NCBI GenBank assembly: GCA_913065125.1
Contig: CAJYAG010000001.1
Location: 186,001-250,000 of the forward strand
Origin: an uncultured Flavobacteriaceae bacterium
Lineage (GTDB): Bacteria; Bacteroidota; Bacteroidia; Flavobacteriales; Flavobacteriaceae
DNA: 64,000 nucleotides
Direction: 5' to 3'
Made by a program: the position numbers and the translations under genes. Under the pieces are notes generated by a model that was not told the DNA's origin, did no database searches, and saw only the letters and a program-made list of their open reading frames with translations. Shown piece after piece: positions 8,576 through 18,523 of the stretch. The stretch's first letter is position 1; each line of letters opens with the position of its first letter.

Positions 8576-10771
8576 ATGAGTGATGAAATTGATTTATATG
8601 TACCGTTAAAAAAGTTTTTCGGATTCAATAAGTTCAAAGGTTTACAAGAAGAAGTTATTAAAAGTATTTTACGAAAGAAAGATACATTTGTAATAATGCC
8701 AACTGGAGGAGGAAAATCGTTGTGCTATCAATTACCAGCATTAATGAGTGAAGGAACAGCAATTGTTGTTTCTCCTTTGATTGCTTTGATGAAAAACCAA
8801 GTAGATGCAATTCGTGGTATCTCTGAACATAGAGGAATTGCTCACGTTTTAAATTCTTCATTAAATAAAACGGAAGTAGCTCAAGTTAAAAGTGATATTG
8901 AAAGCGGAATCACAAAATTATTATACGTTGCTCCAGAATCTTTAATCAAAGAAGAATATGTAGCTTTTTTAAGAACTCAAAAAATTTCTTTTGTTGCAAT
9001 TGATGAAGCACATTGTATTTCTGAATGGGGTCACGATTTTAGACCAGAATATAGAAATCTTAGAACAATCATCAAGCAAATTGATAATGTTCCTGTAATT
9101 GGTTTAACCGCCACAGCTACAGAAAAAGTACAAGAAGATATTTTAAAAACATTAGGAATTTCTGACGCTAAAACGTTTAAAGCTTCCTTTAATAGACCTA
9201 ATTTATTTTATGAAGTACGACCAAAAACAAAAGATGTTGATAAAGATATTATAAGGTTTGTAAAACAACGTATTGGTAAATCAGGAATCATCTATTGTTT
9301 AAGTAGAAAAAAAGTAGAAGAAATTGCACAGGTATTGCAGGTAAACGGAATTAAAGCTGTTCCGTATCATGCAGGACTAGATGCAAAAACAAGAGTAAAA
9401 CATCAAGACATGTTTTTGATGGAAGATTGTGATGTAGTTGTAGCAACGATTGCATTCGGAATGGGAATCGATAAACCTGATGTACGTTTTGTAATTCATC
9501 ATGATATTCCTAAAAGTTTAGAAAGTTATTATCAAGAAACGGGTAGAGCTGGTAGAGATGGAGGAGAAGGTTACTGTTTGGCATTTTATGCATATAAAGA
9601 TATAGAAAAACTAGAGAAATTTATGGCAAGTAAACCTGTTGCAGAACAGGAAATTGGTCATGCTTTGTTACAAGAAGTAGTAGGTTATGCAGAAACTTCT
9701 ATGAATAGAAGAAAATATATTTTGCACTATTTTGGAGAAGAGTTTGATGAAGTAAATGGATTAGGAGCAGAGTTGGATGATAACACAAAAAATCCGAAGA
9801 AAAAACACGAAGCGAAAGAGGAAGTTGTAAAACTACTTTCTGTAGTGAGAGATACGAAAGAAAAATACAAAGCAAAAGATATAGTTAGTACAATAATTGG
9901 TAAAGAAAATGCCATGCTAACATCTCATAGAACACACCGTCAGCCTTTTTTTGGAATTGGAAAAAACAAAGAAAACACATATTGGAAAGCGTTGATTAGA
10001 CAGGTTCTAGTTGCTGGATATTTGCGTAAAGAAATTGAGCAATACGGCGTTATAAAAATAACAAAAGAAGGGTTGGATTTTATTGATGCTCCTACATCAT
10101 TTATGATGACGGAAGATCATACATACACTAGCGACAACGATAATTCTATCATTACAAATACCAAAGGAAATGCTGGTGGAGTAGATGATAAACTAATGGC
10201 AATGTTAAAGGATTTACGTAAAAACATAGCAAAGAAACTAGGTGTTCCGCCTTTTGCAGTTTTTCAAGATCCATCTTTGGATGATATGGCGTTAAAATAT
10301 CCTATTTCTTTAGAGGATTTAGCAAATGTTCATGGAGTCGGAGAAGGAAAAGCACGTAAATATGGCGCTGAATTTATAAAACTAATTACAAAATATGTTG
10401 ATGAAAATGATATTTTAAGACCCGATGATTTAGTGGTAAAAAGTACTGGTGTAAATTCAGGTTTAAAATTATATATCATTCAGAACACAGATAGAAAATT
10501 GCCTTTGATTGATATTGCAAAATCAAAAGGATTGAGCATGGAAGAATTGATTAAAGAAATGGAAGCAATTATCTTTTCTGGGACCAAATTAAACATCAAT
10601 TATAGCTTAGACGATTTATTAGATGAAGAACAGCAAGAAGAGATTTTTGACTACTTTATGGAAGCTGAATCTGATAAGATTCAAGAAGCTTTAGATGAAT
10701 TTGATGGCGATTATGATGAAGAAGAACTTCGATTAATGCGAATTAAATTTATAAATGAAGTCGCTAATTGA
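8576..10771 (+). CDS. recQ: ATP-dependent DNA helicase RecQ
   Basis: 731 aa 3'-5' DNA helicase. Walker A MPTGGGKSLCYQ begins at residue 41 and the DEAH box is at 143-146 within the FVAIDEAHCISEWGHDFRPEY region. Helicase C-terminal motifs CDVVVATIAFGMGIDKPDVRFVIH and QETGRAGRDG, an RQC/winged-helix region, and a C-terminal HRDC domain (KNIAKKLGVPPFAVF, LANVHGVGEGKARKYG) follow. The acidic tail is typical of flavobacterial RecQ. The ATG at 8576 (MSDEIDLYVPLKK) is chosen over an in-frame TTG at 8567 because homologues start MSxEIDL. It is divergent from kdsD. Confidence 0.95.
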   Translation: MSDEIDLYVPLKKFFGFNKFKGLQEEVIKSILRKKDTFVIMPTGGGKSLCYQLPALMSEGTAIVVSPLIALMKNQVDAIRGISEHRGIAHVLNSSLNKTEVAQVKSDIESGITKLLYVAPESLIKEEYVAFLRTQKISFVAIDEAHCISEWGHDFRPEYRNLRTIIKQIDNVPVIGLTATATEKVQEDILKTLGISDAKTFKASFNRPNLFYEVRPKTKDVDKDIIRFVKQRIGKSGIIYCLSRKKVEEIAQVLQVNGIKAVPYHAGLDAKTRVKHQDMFLMEDCDVVVATIAFGMGIDKPDVRFVIHHDIPKSLESYYQETGRAGRDGGEGYCLAFYAYKDIEKLEKFMASKPVAEQEIGHALLQEVVGYAETSMNRRKYILHYFGEEFDEVNGLGAELDDNTKNPKKKHEAKEEVVKLLSVVRDTKEKYKAKDIVSTIIGKENAMLTSHRTHRQPFFGIGKNKENTYWKALIRQVLVAGYLRKEIEQYGVIKITKEGLDFIDAPTSFMMTEDHTYTSDNDNSIITNTKGNAGGVDDKLMAMLKDLRKNIAKKLGVPPFAVFQDPSLDDMALKYPISLEDLANVHGVGEGKARKYGAEFIKLITKYVDENDILRPDDLVVKSTGVNSGLKLYIIQNTDRKLPLIDIAKSKGLSMEELIKEMEAIIFSGTKLNINYSLDDLLDEEQQEEIFDYFMEAESDKIQEALDEFDGDYDEEELRLMRIKFINEVAN

Positions 10772-10882
10772 TTATGTATCAAAATTTTAAAAAATCTATT
10801 TTCACTTTTAACACTCTTTTGACATACTCTTAACATTTTTAAGGCACGATAATTGTACTTTTCGCTCCATAAAAATAATAAT

Positions 10883-12118
10883 ATGCTAATTAAAAGAAGT
10901 GCACTATTTATGTTGTTGTTATTTACAATAACATCAACTTTCTCTCAAGAAAAAGAATCAAAATTAAATGTTTTTCTAAACTGTAATTTTTGTGATCAAT
11001 CCTATATCAAACAAAATTTAGAACAAGCAGAATTTGTAAGAGACCAAGAATTTGCAGATGTGTATTTATTTTTCACCAACCAAAATAATGGTAGTGGTGG
11101 TAGAGTTTATGAAATTGATATTGTTGGCCAAAATGATTACAAAGAATTTAAAGATAAGATTACGTATTCTACAAACTCTGATACGTCAAGAGATGAAAGT
11201 AGAAGTTTAATGCTGAAAAATATCCGTTTAGGCTTGGTTCGTTTTTGGATGAAAGCAGGTTTGCAGGATAAAATTACTATTACAATTAAGAGATCAAAAC
11301 CAGAAGATGAAATTGAAGAAGTGGACCCGTGGAATAATTGGATTTTTAGTTTAGGTGCAAATGGTTTTTTTAACGGACAAGAAACATATAGCAGCAGCAA
11401 TTTAAATTTTAATGCATCCGCAAGAAGAATTACCGAAAAAAATAAATTTATTTTTAGATTGAGATATGGTAATAATAAACAAGTGTATAAATTTGATGGC
11501 GAACCAGATCAAATATATAATAACAGTAATAAAAACATAACATTATACAATGTGTTTAGTTTAGATAGTCATTGGTCGGCAGGTATATTTAGTTATTTCG
11601 GAGGTTCAGACTATTCTAATAAAAGTTTATACGCAAAACTAGCGCCAGCCATTGAATATAATTTTTTTGATTATAAAGAATCGTTTAAAAAACAATTAAC
11701 CATAGCCTATAGAATTGGTGGAGATTACACAGAATACATAGAGAAAACTGTTTTTGGTGAAACAGAAGAGTTTTTATGGAATCATTCTTTAGGTCTAGAA
11801 TCAAGTATTAGACAAACTTGGGGGAATATTAATGGATCTGTGAGGTATGAAAGTTATTTGCACGATACCGCATTGAACCAATTTTCTTTTAACTTAGGAG
11901 CGAGAGTAAGACTTTTTAAAGGTTTTTCTTTTAATATTGGAGGAAATTATAACATTACAAACAATCAAATTAATTTGCCAGCAGGTAATCTTACTGTTGA
12001 AGAAATTTTACTACAACAACAACAAATTAAATCTGGATATAATTATTTCTTTAACGTTGGTTTTAGTTACACATTTGGATCGATGTTTAACACCGCTGTA
12101 AATCCAAGATTTGATTAA
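10883..12118 (+). CDS. Outer-membrane beta-barrel candidate, unknown function
   Basis: 411 aa from the ATG at 10883 (MLIKRSALFMLLLFTITSTFS...), which gives a clean signal peptide; an upstream in-frame start at 10853 would spoil it. The mature N-terminal part (LNVFLNCNFCDQSYIKQNLEQAEFVRDQ) has a CxxC and a short alpha/beta-looking region. From about residue 150 on it reads as alternating amphipathic strands with many aromatic residues (DUF481-like barrel appearance), ending in a short non-aromatic tail (AVNPRFD). I do not recognise a characterised family. A -7-like TActTTTC sits at 10856-10863. It is convergent with the ZIP transporter, 7 nt away. Confidence 0.75.
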   Translation: MLIKRSALFMLLLFTITSTFSQEKESKLNVFLNCNFCDQSYIKQNLEQAEFVRDQEFADVYLFFTNQNNGSGGRVYEIDIVGQNDYKEFKDKITYSTNSDTSRDESRSLMLKNIRLGLVRFWMKAGLQDKITITIKRSKPEDEIEEVDPWNNWIFSLGANGFFNGQETYSSSNLNFNASARRITEKNKFIFRLRYGNNKQVYKFDGEPDQIYNNSNKNITLYNVFSLDSHWSAGIFSYFGGSDYSNKSLYAKLAPAIEYNFFDYKESFKKQLTIAYRIGGDYTEYIEKTVFGETEEFLWNHSLGLESSIRQTWGNINGSVRYESYLHDTALNQFSFNLGARVRLFKGFSFNIGGNYNITNNQINLPAGNLTVEEILLQQQQIKSGYNYFFNVGFSYTFGSMFNTAVNPRFD

Positions 12119-12125
12119 GTTATTA

Positions 12126-12803
12126 CTAAATTGTAACTATAGTTATTAAAATCCCTAATACAATAGCAATAAACTTCTGCAGATTGAATTTGTGATTTTC
12201 AGAACTTTCAAACAATATAATGGTAGAAATGTGTAAAAACACTCCAATTATCAATGCAGTTATCTCGGTGTGATAATCTGATATAAAAGCAATTTTATCA
12301 GCAACTAAGACACCTAACGGACTCATGAATGCAAATACACTTAAGAATGTTATTATTGTGCTTTTTGTGAATTTAGAATGAATTAAAAAAGTTGTTAAAA
12401 CGATGGCAATCGGAATTTTATGTACAACGATTGCTAATAATAAATTAGTGTCATCAGAATGAATTGGAATCCCTTCAGAAAAGGCATGAATACATAAGCT
12501 GATAAAAAGTAATATCGGAAATTTAGTTTCGTGAGAATGCACATGGATATGTCCGTGTTCTGCACCTTTAGAAAATGATTCTAAAACAGATTGAATTACA
12601 ATTCCGGCTAAAATAAAAACACCAACTCTTGTTGTATTATTTGTTTCAATAAAAACCTCTGGCATTAGGTGTAAAATGGTTACAGACAATAGATATGCAC
12701 CACTAAACGACAATAATAATCGTGTAATTTTGTTTGATGGTTTAAATAGTAAAACCACCAAAGCACCTACTAATACAGAAAGAATTAACAATATATAACT
12801 CAT
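12126..12803 (-). CDS. ZIP family divalent metal transporter
   Basis: 225 aa with about seven hydrophobic helices and a His-rich cytoplasmic loop (HGHIHVHSHE). The ZIP metal-site helices read HAFSEGIPIH and HKIPIAIVLTTFL. ZIP proteins import zinc, iron or manganese into the cytoplasm. Specificity cannot be told here. Its start codon overlaps the stop of the upstream methyltransferase by one base (TAATG on the minus strand), indicating translational coupling. Confidence 0.9.
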   Translation of the reverse strand: MSYILLILSVLVGALVVLLFKPSNKITRLLLSFSGAYLLSVTILHLMPEVFIETNNTTRVGVFILAGIVIQSVLESFSKGAEHGHIHVHSHETKFPILLFISLCIHAFSEGIPIHSDDTNLLLAIVVHKIPIAIVLTTFLIHSKFTKSTIITFLSVFAFMSPLGVLVADKIAFISDYHTEITALIIGVFLHISTIILFESSENHKFNLQKFIAIVLGILITIVTI

Positions 12804-13531
12804 TACGATACTACAAATATTAATCTATTAGAAGTTTCTTTATCAAAATCTGATAAAGAATAATTACCAAAAATATGATTTATTTTTAATCCTGCTTTTT
12901 TAAAATAAGAAGTAAATTTTTCTGCATCTAAATATTTAACTCTTTCAAAATAAGAGTGATTTTTTCTGTCAATTGTAAAGGTAATCTCTTTAATGATAAA
13001 ACCATTTTCAATTTTTCTATGGATCAAAAAATCAATTCCTTCGATTGATTTTACTTCATTTGCAACCAAATTCTTTTTTACATCAAAAACATTTAAAAAA
13101 TCGATGACTGCAACACCATTTTCTTTCAATCCTTTTTTTATGTTTTCTAAAACCTTGATGTCTTCTTCATCATCTTCAAAATAACCGAAACTAGTAAATA
13201 AATTAAAAATAGCATCGTACTTATGTACAATTGGACTTCTCATATCATGCTCAGCAAAATTCAATCTTTCGTTGGCAAAAGTTTTAGCAAAAGAAATGTT
13301 ATTTTCAGACAAATCGGCACCAGTTACTTTGTAGCCTAAAGAATTTAAAAACACCGAATGTCTTCCTTTTCCGCAAGCTAAATCCAAAATATGAGTTTTA
13401 GATTCTAATTGTAAAAACGAGGTGATATTTTTCATAAAAATACGCGCTTCAGTATCATCTCTATCTTTATATAGAATATGATAAAAAGGGGTGTCAAACC
13501 ACGATGTAAACCAGTCTTTTTTTGTGTTCAT
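12803..13531 (-). CDS. Class I SAM-dependent methyltransferase
   Basis: 242 aa Rossmann-fold methyltransferase. Motif I ILDLACGKGRHS is at residues 48-59, the acidic residue after strand 2 lies in KVTGADLSENN, and motif IV-like YDAIFNLFTSFGYF follows. N-terminal WFTSWFDTPFYHILYKDRD is typical of a group of small-molecule methyltransferases widespread in Bacteroidota. The substrate is unknown. Coupled to the ZIP transporter gene. Confidence 0.88.
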   Translation of the reverse strand: MNTKKDWFTSWFDTPFYHILYKDRDDTEARIFMKNITSFLQLESKTHILDLACGKGRHSVFLNSLGYKVTGADLSENNISFAKTFANERLNFAEHDMRSPIVHKYDAIFNLFTSFGYFEDDEEDIKVLENIKKGLKENGVAVIDFLNVFDVKKNLVANEVKSIEGIDFLIHRKIENGFIIKEITFTIDRKNHSYFERVKYLDAEKFTSYFKKAGLKINHIFGNYSLSDFDKETSNRLIFVVS

Positions 13532-13613
13532 AAGTAAAATTCGATTGCAAAAATACTGAATTTTAATAGCATAATTTTACTTTTCTTAAGAGATTCATTC
13601 ACAAATTAAAATG

Positions 13614-13621
13614 TATTTTTG
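13614..13621 (+). promoter_or_regulatory. -7 box immediately ahead of the THUMP methyltransferase
   Basis: TAttTTTG ends only 4 nt before the ATG at 13626. Transcription would start about at the first ATG, giving a leaderless mRNA or favouring the second ATG (13632). Confidence 0.5.
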
Positions 13622-13625
13622 CAGA

Positions 13626-14822
13626 ATGAATATGAATAAAGATTTTAAAATGGTGGCGACCACCATGTTTGGCTTAGAAGAGGTGTTGGCAACTGAATTA
13701 CGAAATTTAGGAGCACAAGATGTTGTAGTTGGAATCAGAAATGTTTCTTTTAAAGGCGATACCGGCTTTATGTACAAAGCAAATATTGCGTTAAGAACCG
13801 CTATTAGAATTTTAAAACCAATCAAATCTTTTAAAGTTTTTGATGAAGAAGATTTGTATGATAGTTTACAAAAGATTAAGTGGGAAAATTATTTAGATGT
13901 AGACGGAACTTTTTCTATTGGAGCCGTTGTAAATTCGAAGCATTTTACGACAAATTCTCATTATATCACCTTAAAATCTAAAGATGCTGTTGCAGATTAT
14001 TTTAGACACAAATATAGCAGAAGACCCAACGTAGATGTTAAATATCCAGATTTAAAAATTCATGTACACATTCAAAAAGAATGGTGTACCGTTTCTTTAG
14101 ATTCTTCAGGTGATTCGCTACACAAACGTGGCTATCGTTCTGCAACAAATATTGCACCAATTAATGAGGTTTTAGCAGCTGGTTTGGTATTGCTTTCTGG
14201 GTATACAGGTGATGAAAATTTTATCGATCCGATGTGTGGTTCTGGAACTATTTTAATTGAAGCAACCATGATTGCCAACAACATTCCTGCAAACATCAAC
14301 AGAAAACATTTTGGTTTTGAAAACTGGAAAGATTATGATGAAGATTTGTACTTTTTAATTCAAGATGTATTGTTGAAGAAAATACGCAGTTCTCATTTTA
14401 AAATTATGGGATTTGACAAAGCACCATCTGCGGTAAGAAAGGCTCAAGACAATATCGAAAATGCAAATTTAGATGAGTTTATTGGCGTGCATCACGTGAA
14501 CTTTTTCAATTCAAAAAAAGAAGTTTTTGGCAACACCACTATTTTGTTTAATCCGCCGTATGGAGAACGTTTAAATATTGATACCGAAGAATTTTACAAG
14601 AAAATTGGAGATACGCTTAAAAATGGATATCCAGATTCTAAAGTGTGGTTTATTACATCAGATTTAGAAGCTTTAAAGCATGTAGGATTGCGAACCTCTA
14701 AAAGAATTCCGCTTAAAAATGGTGACCTAGATTGTCGTTTGGTTCGTTATGATATCTATGCAGGAACAAGAAAAATTCGTTCTAACGAACGCGAATTGCC
14801 AGAAGCAGATTTAGAAGATTAA
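13626..14822 (+). CDS. THUMP-domain class I rRNA/RNA methyltransferase
   Basis: 398 aa. N-terminal THUMP RNA-binding domain (to about residue 160) and C-terminal RlmL/YpsC-like N2-guanine methyltransferase domain with DPMCGSGTILIEA (motif I), IMGFDKAPSAVRKAQDN and the catalytic NPPYGERL motif. The family methylates 23S rRNA or tRNA guanines at N2; by similarity to RlmL-type enzymes, 23S rRNA is likely. The start could be 13626 (MNMNKDFKMVA) or 13632 (MNKDFKMVA). Homologues keep the x-K-x-FKMVA motif, and the -7 box at 13614-13621 allows only a very short leader. Confidence 0.92.
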   Translation: MNMNKDFKMVATTMFGLEEVLATELRNLGAQDVVVGIRNVSFKGDTGFMYKANIALRTAIRILKPIKSFKVFDEEDLYDSLQKIKWENYLDVDGTFSIGAVVNSKHFTTNSHYITLKSKDAVADYFRHKYSRRPNVDVKYPDLKIHVHIQKEWCTVSLDSSGDSLHKRGYRSATNIAPINEVLAAGLVLLSGYTGDENFIDPMCGSGTILIEATMIANNIPANINRKHFGFENWKDYDEDLYFLIQDVLLKKIRSSHFKIMGFDKAPSAVRKAQDNIENANLDEFIGVHHVNFFNSKKEVFGNTTILFNPPYGERLNIDTEEFYKKIGDTLKNGYPDSKVWFITSDLEALKHVGLRTSKRIPLKNGDLDCRLVRYDIYAGTRKIRSNERELPEADLED

Positions 14823-14891
14823 TTAAAAAATAAGAATAAAAAGAAGGACAAAACAAGCTATTTTACTGCTAAATAATACAGATAAAATGCT

Positions 14892-14899
14892 TAAATTTG
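14892..14899 (+). promoter_or_regulatory. -7 box of pheT
   Basis: TAaaTTTG followed by C, 24 nt upstream of the pheT ATG, matches the Bacteroidota promoter consensus. Confidence 0.55.
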
Positions 14900-14923
14900 C
14901 CCCTGAAATTTGATAAAAGAAAC

Positions 14924-17350
14924 ATGAAGATATCTTACAATTGGTTGCGACAATTTTTACAGGTTGATTGGGAAGCACAAAAAGCAGGAGAATTATTAAC
15001 TGACTTAGGGCTTGAAGTAGAGGGAATTGAAACCAAAGAATCTATAAAAGGAAGTTTAGCCGGAATTGTAGTTGGAGAAGTATTGACTTGTGTTCAACAT
15101 CCAAATGCTGACAGATTAAAAGTAACTACAGTACATCTTGGTTCTGGTGAACCGGTTCAAATTGTTTGTGGAGCACCAAATGTTGCTCCCGGACAAAAAG
15201 TACCTGTTGCTACTATCGGAACAACTTTGTACGACGAAAAAGGCGAAGGATTTAAAATCAAAAAAGGTAAAATTAGAGGTGAAGAAAGTCATGGAATGAT
15301 TTGTGCCGAAGACGAATTAGGTTTAGGTAGTTCTCATGAAGGAATCTTAATCTTGGATGCGAATTTAAAACCAGGAACTCCAGCTGCTGAAGTTTTTAAT
15401 ATCGAAAAAGACGAAGTTTTTGAAATCGGCTTAACGCCAAATAGAGCAGACGCCATGAGTCATTTTGGTGTTGCAAGAGATTTGCGTGCTGGTTTAATAC
15501 AACAAGATATTCACATCGAATTAATTTCTCCTTCGGTAAGTGATTTTCACGTAGATGAAAGAAAATTAAAGATTGATGTTGAAGTAGAGGATAAAGATTT
15601 AGCGCCACGTTATTGTGGAATTTCAATTACAGATTTAGAAGTAAAAGATGCTCCTGAATGGATTCAGAATCGTTTAAAATCTATTGGAATTACGCCAAAA
15701 AATAATATAGTTGACATTACTAATTATGTATTACACGAATTAGGTCAGCCTTTGCATGCCTTTGATGCACAAAAAATAAAAGGAAATAAAGTGATTGTAA
15801 AAACCTTGCCAGAAGGAACAAAATTTACAACTTTAGACGAAGTAGAAAGAACATTAAGTGCCGATGATCTTATGATTTGTGATGCAGAATCAAATCCGAT
15901 GTGTATTGCAGGTGTTTTTGGCGGATTGGCTTCTGGAGTTACAGAAAACACAACAAGTATTTTCTTAGAAAGTGCTTATTTTAATCCTGTTTCTATTCGT
16001 AAATCTGCAAAAAGACACGCATTAAATACTGATGCTTCTTTCCGTTTTGAAAGAGGAATCGATATCAACTTAACAAAATATGCTTTAAAGCGAGCGGCTT
16101 TATTAATTGAAGAATATGCGGGAGGAACGTTGGCTTCAGACATCATGGATTTTTATCCAGAGAAAGTTGAAGATTTTCAAGTGTTTTTAGCGTACGAAAA
16201 TGTCGATCGTTTAATAGGCCAAGAAATTCCAAGAGAAACAATTAAAAATATTTTAGCTTCTTTAGAAATTAAAATTAGTAGTGAAACAGAAGGTGGATTA
16301 GGTTTAACAATTCCGTCTTACAGAGTTGATGTACAACGTGAAGCTGATATTATTGAAGAGATTTTACGTGTGTACGGATATAATAATATTGAGTTTTCTC
16401 ATAAATTAAATACCTCAATTTCTTTTGACATCAATAAAGAAGTTAAAGTTGAGAATGTGGTTGCCAACCAATTGAGTTCTTTAGGATTTAATGAAACGAT
16501 GGCAAATTCGTTGACAAAAGAAGATTATGTTGGTTTAACAGAGAATCTAAATGAAGAGCACAACGTAGAAATGTTAAATCCGTTGAGTAACGATTTAAAA
16601 GTAATGCGCCAATCTTTATTGTTTAGCGGACTAGAATCGGTTGCCTATAATATCAACAGAAAAAACAACGCATTAAAGTTGTATGAGTTTGGAAAAACGT
16701 ATCATAAATACAACGAAAAATATCAAGAAGACAAACATTTAACCTTGTTTGTAACCGGAAATAGAACAAAAGAGAGTTGGAAAACTGTTTCTCAAAACTC
16801 AGATTTCTTTTATGTAAAAGGAATTGTTACATCGATTTTAGAGCGATTAGGAATCAACAATGCTAAAACAACACCAACAAAAAATGATGTGTTTTCTGAA
16901 GGAATTACCTTGAGTTTAGGGAAAATTAAATTGGTAGATTTTGGAGTTGTAAAACGAAATGTTTTAAAAGAATTCGGAATTAAACAAGAGATTTTATTTG
17001 CAGATATCAATTGGGATAATGTTTTAAAAATGTGTGGTAACAAGAAAATTAAAGTATCTGATTTACCGAAATTCCCAGCAGTTAAAAGAGATTTAGCTTT
17101 GTTATTAGACAACGGAAAAACATTTAAAGAAATTTACAACTTGGCTTTTCAATCAGAAAAAAGCTTGTTAAAAGAAGTTGATTTGTTTGATGTTTACGAA
17201 GGCGATAAATTACCAGAGGGTAAAAAATCATACGCGGTGAGTTTTGTGTTGCAAGACGAAAACAAAACTTTAGAAGACAAACAGATTGATAAAATAATGC
17301 AAAAATTACAAGCAACTTTTGAGAAAAACTTAGAAGCTGTTTTAAGATAA
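14924..17350 (+). CDS. pheT: Phenylalanine--tRNA ligase beta subunit
   Basis: 808 aa subunit of the alpha2beta2 PheRS that charges tRNA-Phe. Domains in order: EMAP-like tRNA-binding domain (VGEVLTCVQHPNADRLKVT, about 40-150), B3/B4 editing region (ELGQPLHAFDA and FGGLASGV), B5 (YENVDRLIGQEIP), core (DASFRFERGID), and C-terminal FDX-ACB domain (DLPKFPAVKRDLALLLD). Length is normal. The ATG at 14924 (MKISYNWLRQFL) is the conserved start and lies 24 nt after a TAaaTTTG box; the longer reading from 14897 would start inside the leader. Followed by a strong terminator. pheS is not in the window. Confidence 0.97.
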   Translation: MKISYNWLRQFLQVDWEAQKAGELLTDLGLEVEGIETKESIKGSLAGIVVGEVLTCVQHPNADRLKVTTVHLGSGEPVQIVCGAPNVAPGQKVPVATIGTTLYDEKGEGFKIKKGKIRGEESHGMICAEDELGLGSSHEGILILDANLKPGTPAAEVFNIEKDEVFEIGLTPNRADAMSHFGVARDLRAGLIQQDIHIELISPSVSDFHVDERKLKIDVEVEDKDLAPRYCGISITDLEVKDAPEWIQNRLKSIGITPKNNIVDITNYVLHELGQPLHAFDAQKIKGNKVIVKTLPEGTKFTTLDEVERTLSADDLMICDAESNPMCIAGVFGGLASGVTENTTSIFLESAYFNPVSIRKSAKRHALNTDASFRFERGIDINLTKYALKRAALLIEEYAGGTLASDIMDFYPEKVEDFQVFLAYENVDRLIGQEIPRETIKNILASLEIKISSETEGGLGLTIPSYRVDVQREADIIEEILRVYGYNNIEFSHKLNTSISFDINKEVKVENVVANQLSSLGFNETMANSLTKEDYVGLTENLNEEHNVEMLNPLSNDLKVMRQSLLFSGLESVAYNINRKNNALKLYEFGKTYHKYNEKYQEDKHLTLFVTGNRTKESWKTVSQNSDFFYVKGIVTSILERLGINNAKTTPTKNDVFSEGITLSLGKIKLVDFGVVKRNVLKEFGIKQEILFADINWDNVLKMCGNKKIKVSDLPKFPAVKRDLALLLDNGKTFKEIYNLAFQSEKSLLKEVDLFDVYEGDKLPEGKKSYAVSFVLQDENKTLEDKQIDKIMQKLQATFEKNLEAVLR

Positions 17351-17355
17351 ATTTT

Positions 17356-17379
17356 AAGCTCCTTTTTGGAGCTTTTTTT
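17356..17379 (+). terminator. Rho-independent terminator after pheT
   Basis: AAGCTCC (17356-17362) pairs with GGAGCTT (17368-17374) around a TTTTT loop, followed by a T run. Confidence 0.8.
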
Positions 17380-17399
17380 ATAAATAATAATTAATAAAA

Positions 17400-17429
17400 T
17401 GTCACCTCGAGTGGAGTCGAGAGGTCATT
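17400..17429. repeat. REP-like intergenic repeat (TGTCACC...GAGTCGAGAGGTC type)
   Basis: An imperfect copy of the short repeat seen again at 20264-20290. It contains the inverted CCTCGA...TCGAGAGG core. Such elements recur between genes in Flavobacteriaceae genomes. Confidence 0.55.
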
Positions 17430-17481
17430 AAAATGTGTAAGCTTAAAATAGGTCTATACTCCGATCGACCAAACAAAGAAG

Positions 17482-18513
17482 ATGTACAAACTACTTATCA
17501 GACCAATATTATTTCTTTTTGATCCAGAAAAAGTACACTACTTTACGTTTTCGGTGATTAAATTCTTACATAAAATTCCGTTTGTACCAGGGATTATTAG
17601 AAGTATGTATCAGGTAAACGATAAACGTTTAGAACGAACTTTATTCGGAATTACTTTTAAAAACCCGGTTGGTTTGGCTGCGGGTTTTGATAAAAATGCA
17701 GTCATCTATAACGAATTGGCAAACTTCGGATTTGGTTTTATCGAGATAGGAACGGTGACGCCAAAAGGACAAATTGGAAATCCTAAAAAGCGTTTATTTC
17801 GCTTAAAAGATGATCAAGGAATTATCAATAGAATGGGGTTTAATAATGACGGAATTGAAGCTGCCATAACCAACTTAAAAAAGAATAAAGGTCAGGTTAT
17901 TATTGGTGGAAACTTAGGGAAAAACACAGCTACTTTACCAGAAAATTATACTTCAGATTATTGCGAAGTTTTTACAGCATTGCATCCGTATGTAGATTAT
18001 TTTGTACTGAATGTTAGTTGCCCAAATGTTGGAAGTCATGCAAAATTAAATGACAAAGCTTATTTAATTGAGTTGATTTCTGCTGTACAGAATTTAAACA
18101 ATAAACAAGAAAAACAAAAACCAATTTTATTAAAAATCGCACCAGATTTAAACAATATTCAATTAGATGAAATTATAGCATTGGTTGCAGAAACAAAAAT
18201 TGACGGAGTTATTGCATCAAATACATCAACAAATAGAAATCATTTAAAAGCGTCTACAGAACGTTTGCAAGAAATTGGAAATGGTGGAGTAAGCGGACAA
18301 CCAATTAAAGCACAAAGCACCAAAGTCATTAAATATTTAGCAGACAATTCTAACAAATCTTTTCCGATTATTGGAGTAGGAGGAATTCATTCTGCAGAAG
18401 ATGCTTTAGAAAAAATAAATGCTGGTGCAGATTTAGTACAGATTTACACAGGTTTTATTTATGAAGGACCGAGTTTAATTAAGAAAATTAACAAAGCGAT
18501 TTTAAAACAATAA
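17482..18513 (+). CDS. pyrD: Quinone-dependent dihydroorotate dehydrogenase (class 2)
   Basis: 343 aa membrane-associated flavoenzyme oxidising dihydroorotate to orotate in pyrimidine synthesis. The amphipathic N-terminal helix region ([21 protein letters not shown]) marks class 2. [38 protein letters not shown] and [15 protein letters not shown] are the FMN/substrate-binding motifs. The catalytic-base motif reads NVSCPNVG, with Cys180 where class-2 enzymes of E. coli type have Ser and class-1 enzymes have Cys. The ATG follows a REP-like repeat region. LysE-family gene begins 10 nt downstream. Confidence 0.95.
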   Translation: MYKLLIRPILFLFDPEKVHYFTFSVIKFLHKIPFVPGIIRSMYQVNDKRLERTLFGITFKNPVGLAAGFDKNAVIYNELANFGFGFIEIGTVTPKGQIGNPKKRLFRLKDDQGIINRMGFNNDGIEAAITNLKKNKGQVIIGGNLGKNTATLPENYTSDYCEVFTALHPYVDYFVLNVSCPNVGSHAKLNDKAYLIELISAVQNLNNKQEKQKPILLKIAPDLNNIQLDEIIALVAETKIDGVIASNTSTNRNHLKASTERLQEIGNGGVSGQPIKAQSTKVIKYLADNSNKSFPIIGVGGIHSAEDALEKINAGADLVQIYTGFIYEGPSLIKKINKAILKQ

Positions 18514-18523
18514 CAATTCGTCA

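Noticed and set aside
10820-10825. TTGACA resembling an E. coli -35 box ahead of the outer-membrane gene
   Set aside because: Bacteroidota sigma factor does not use this consensus and no matching -10 lies at the right spacing.
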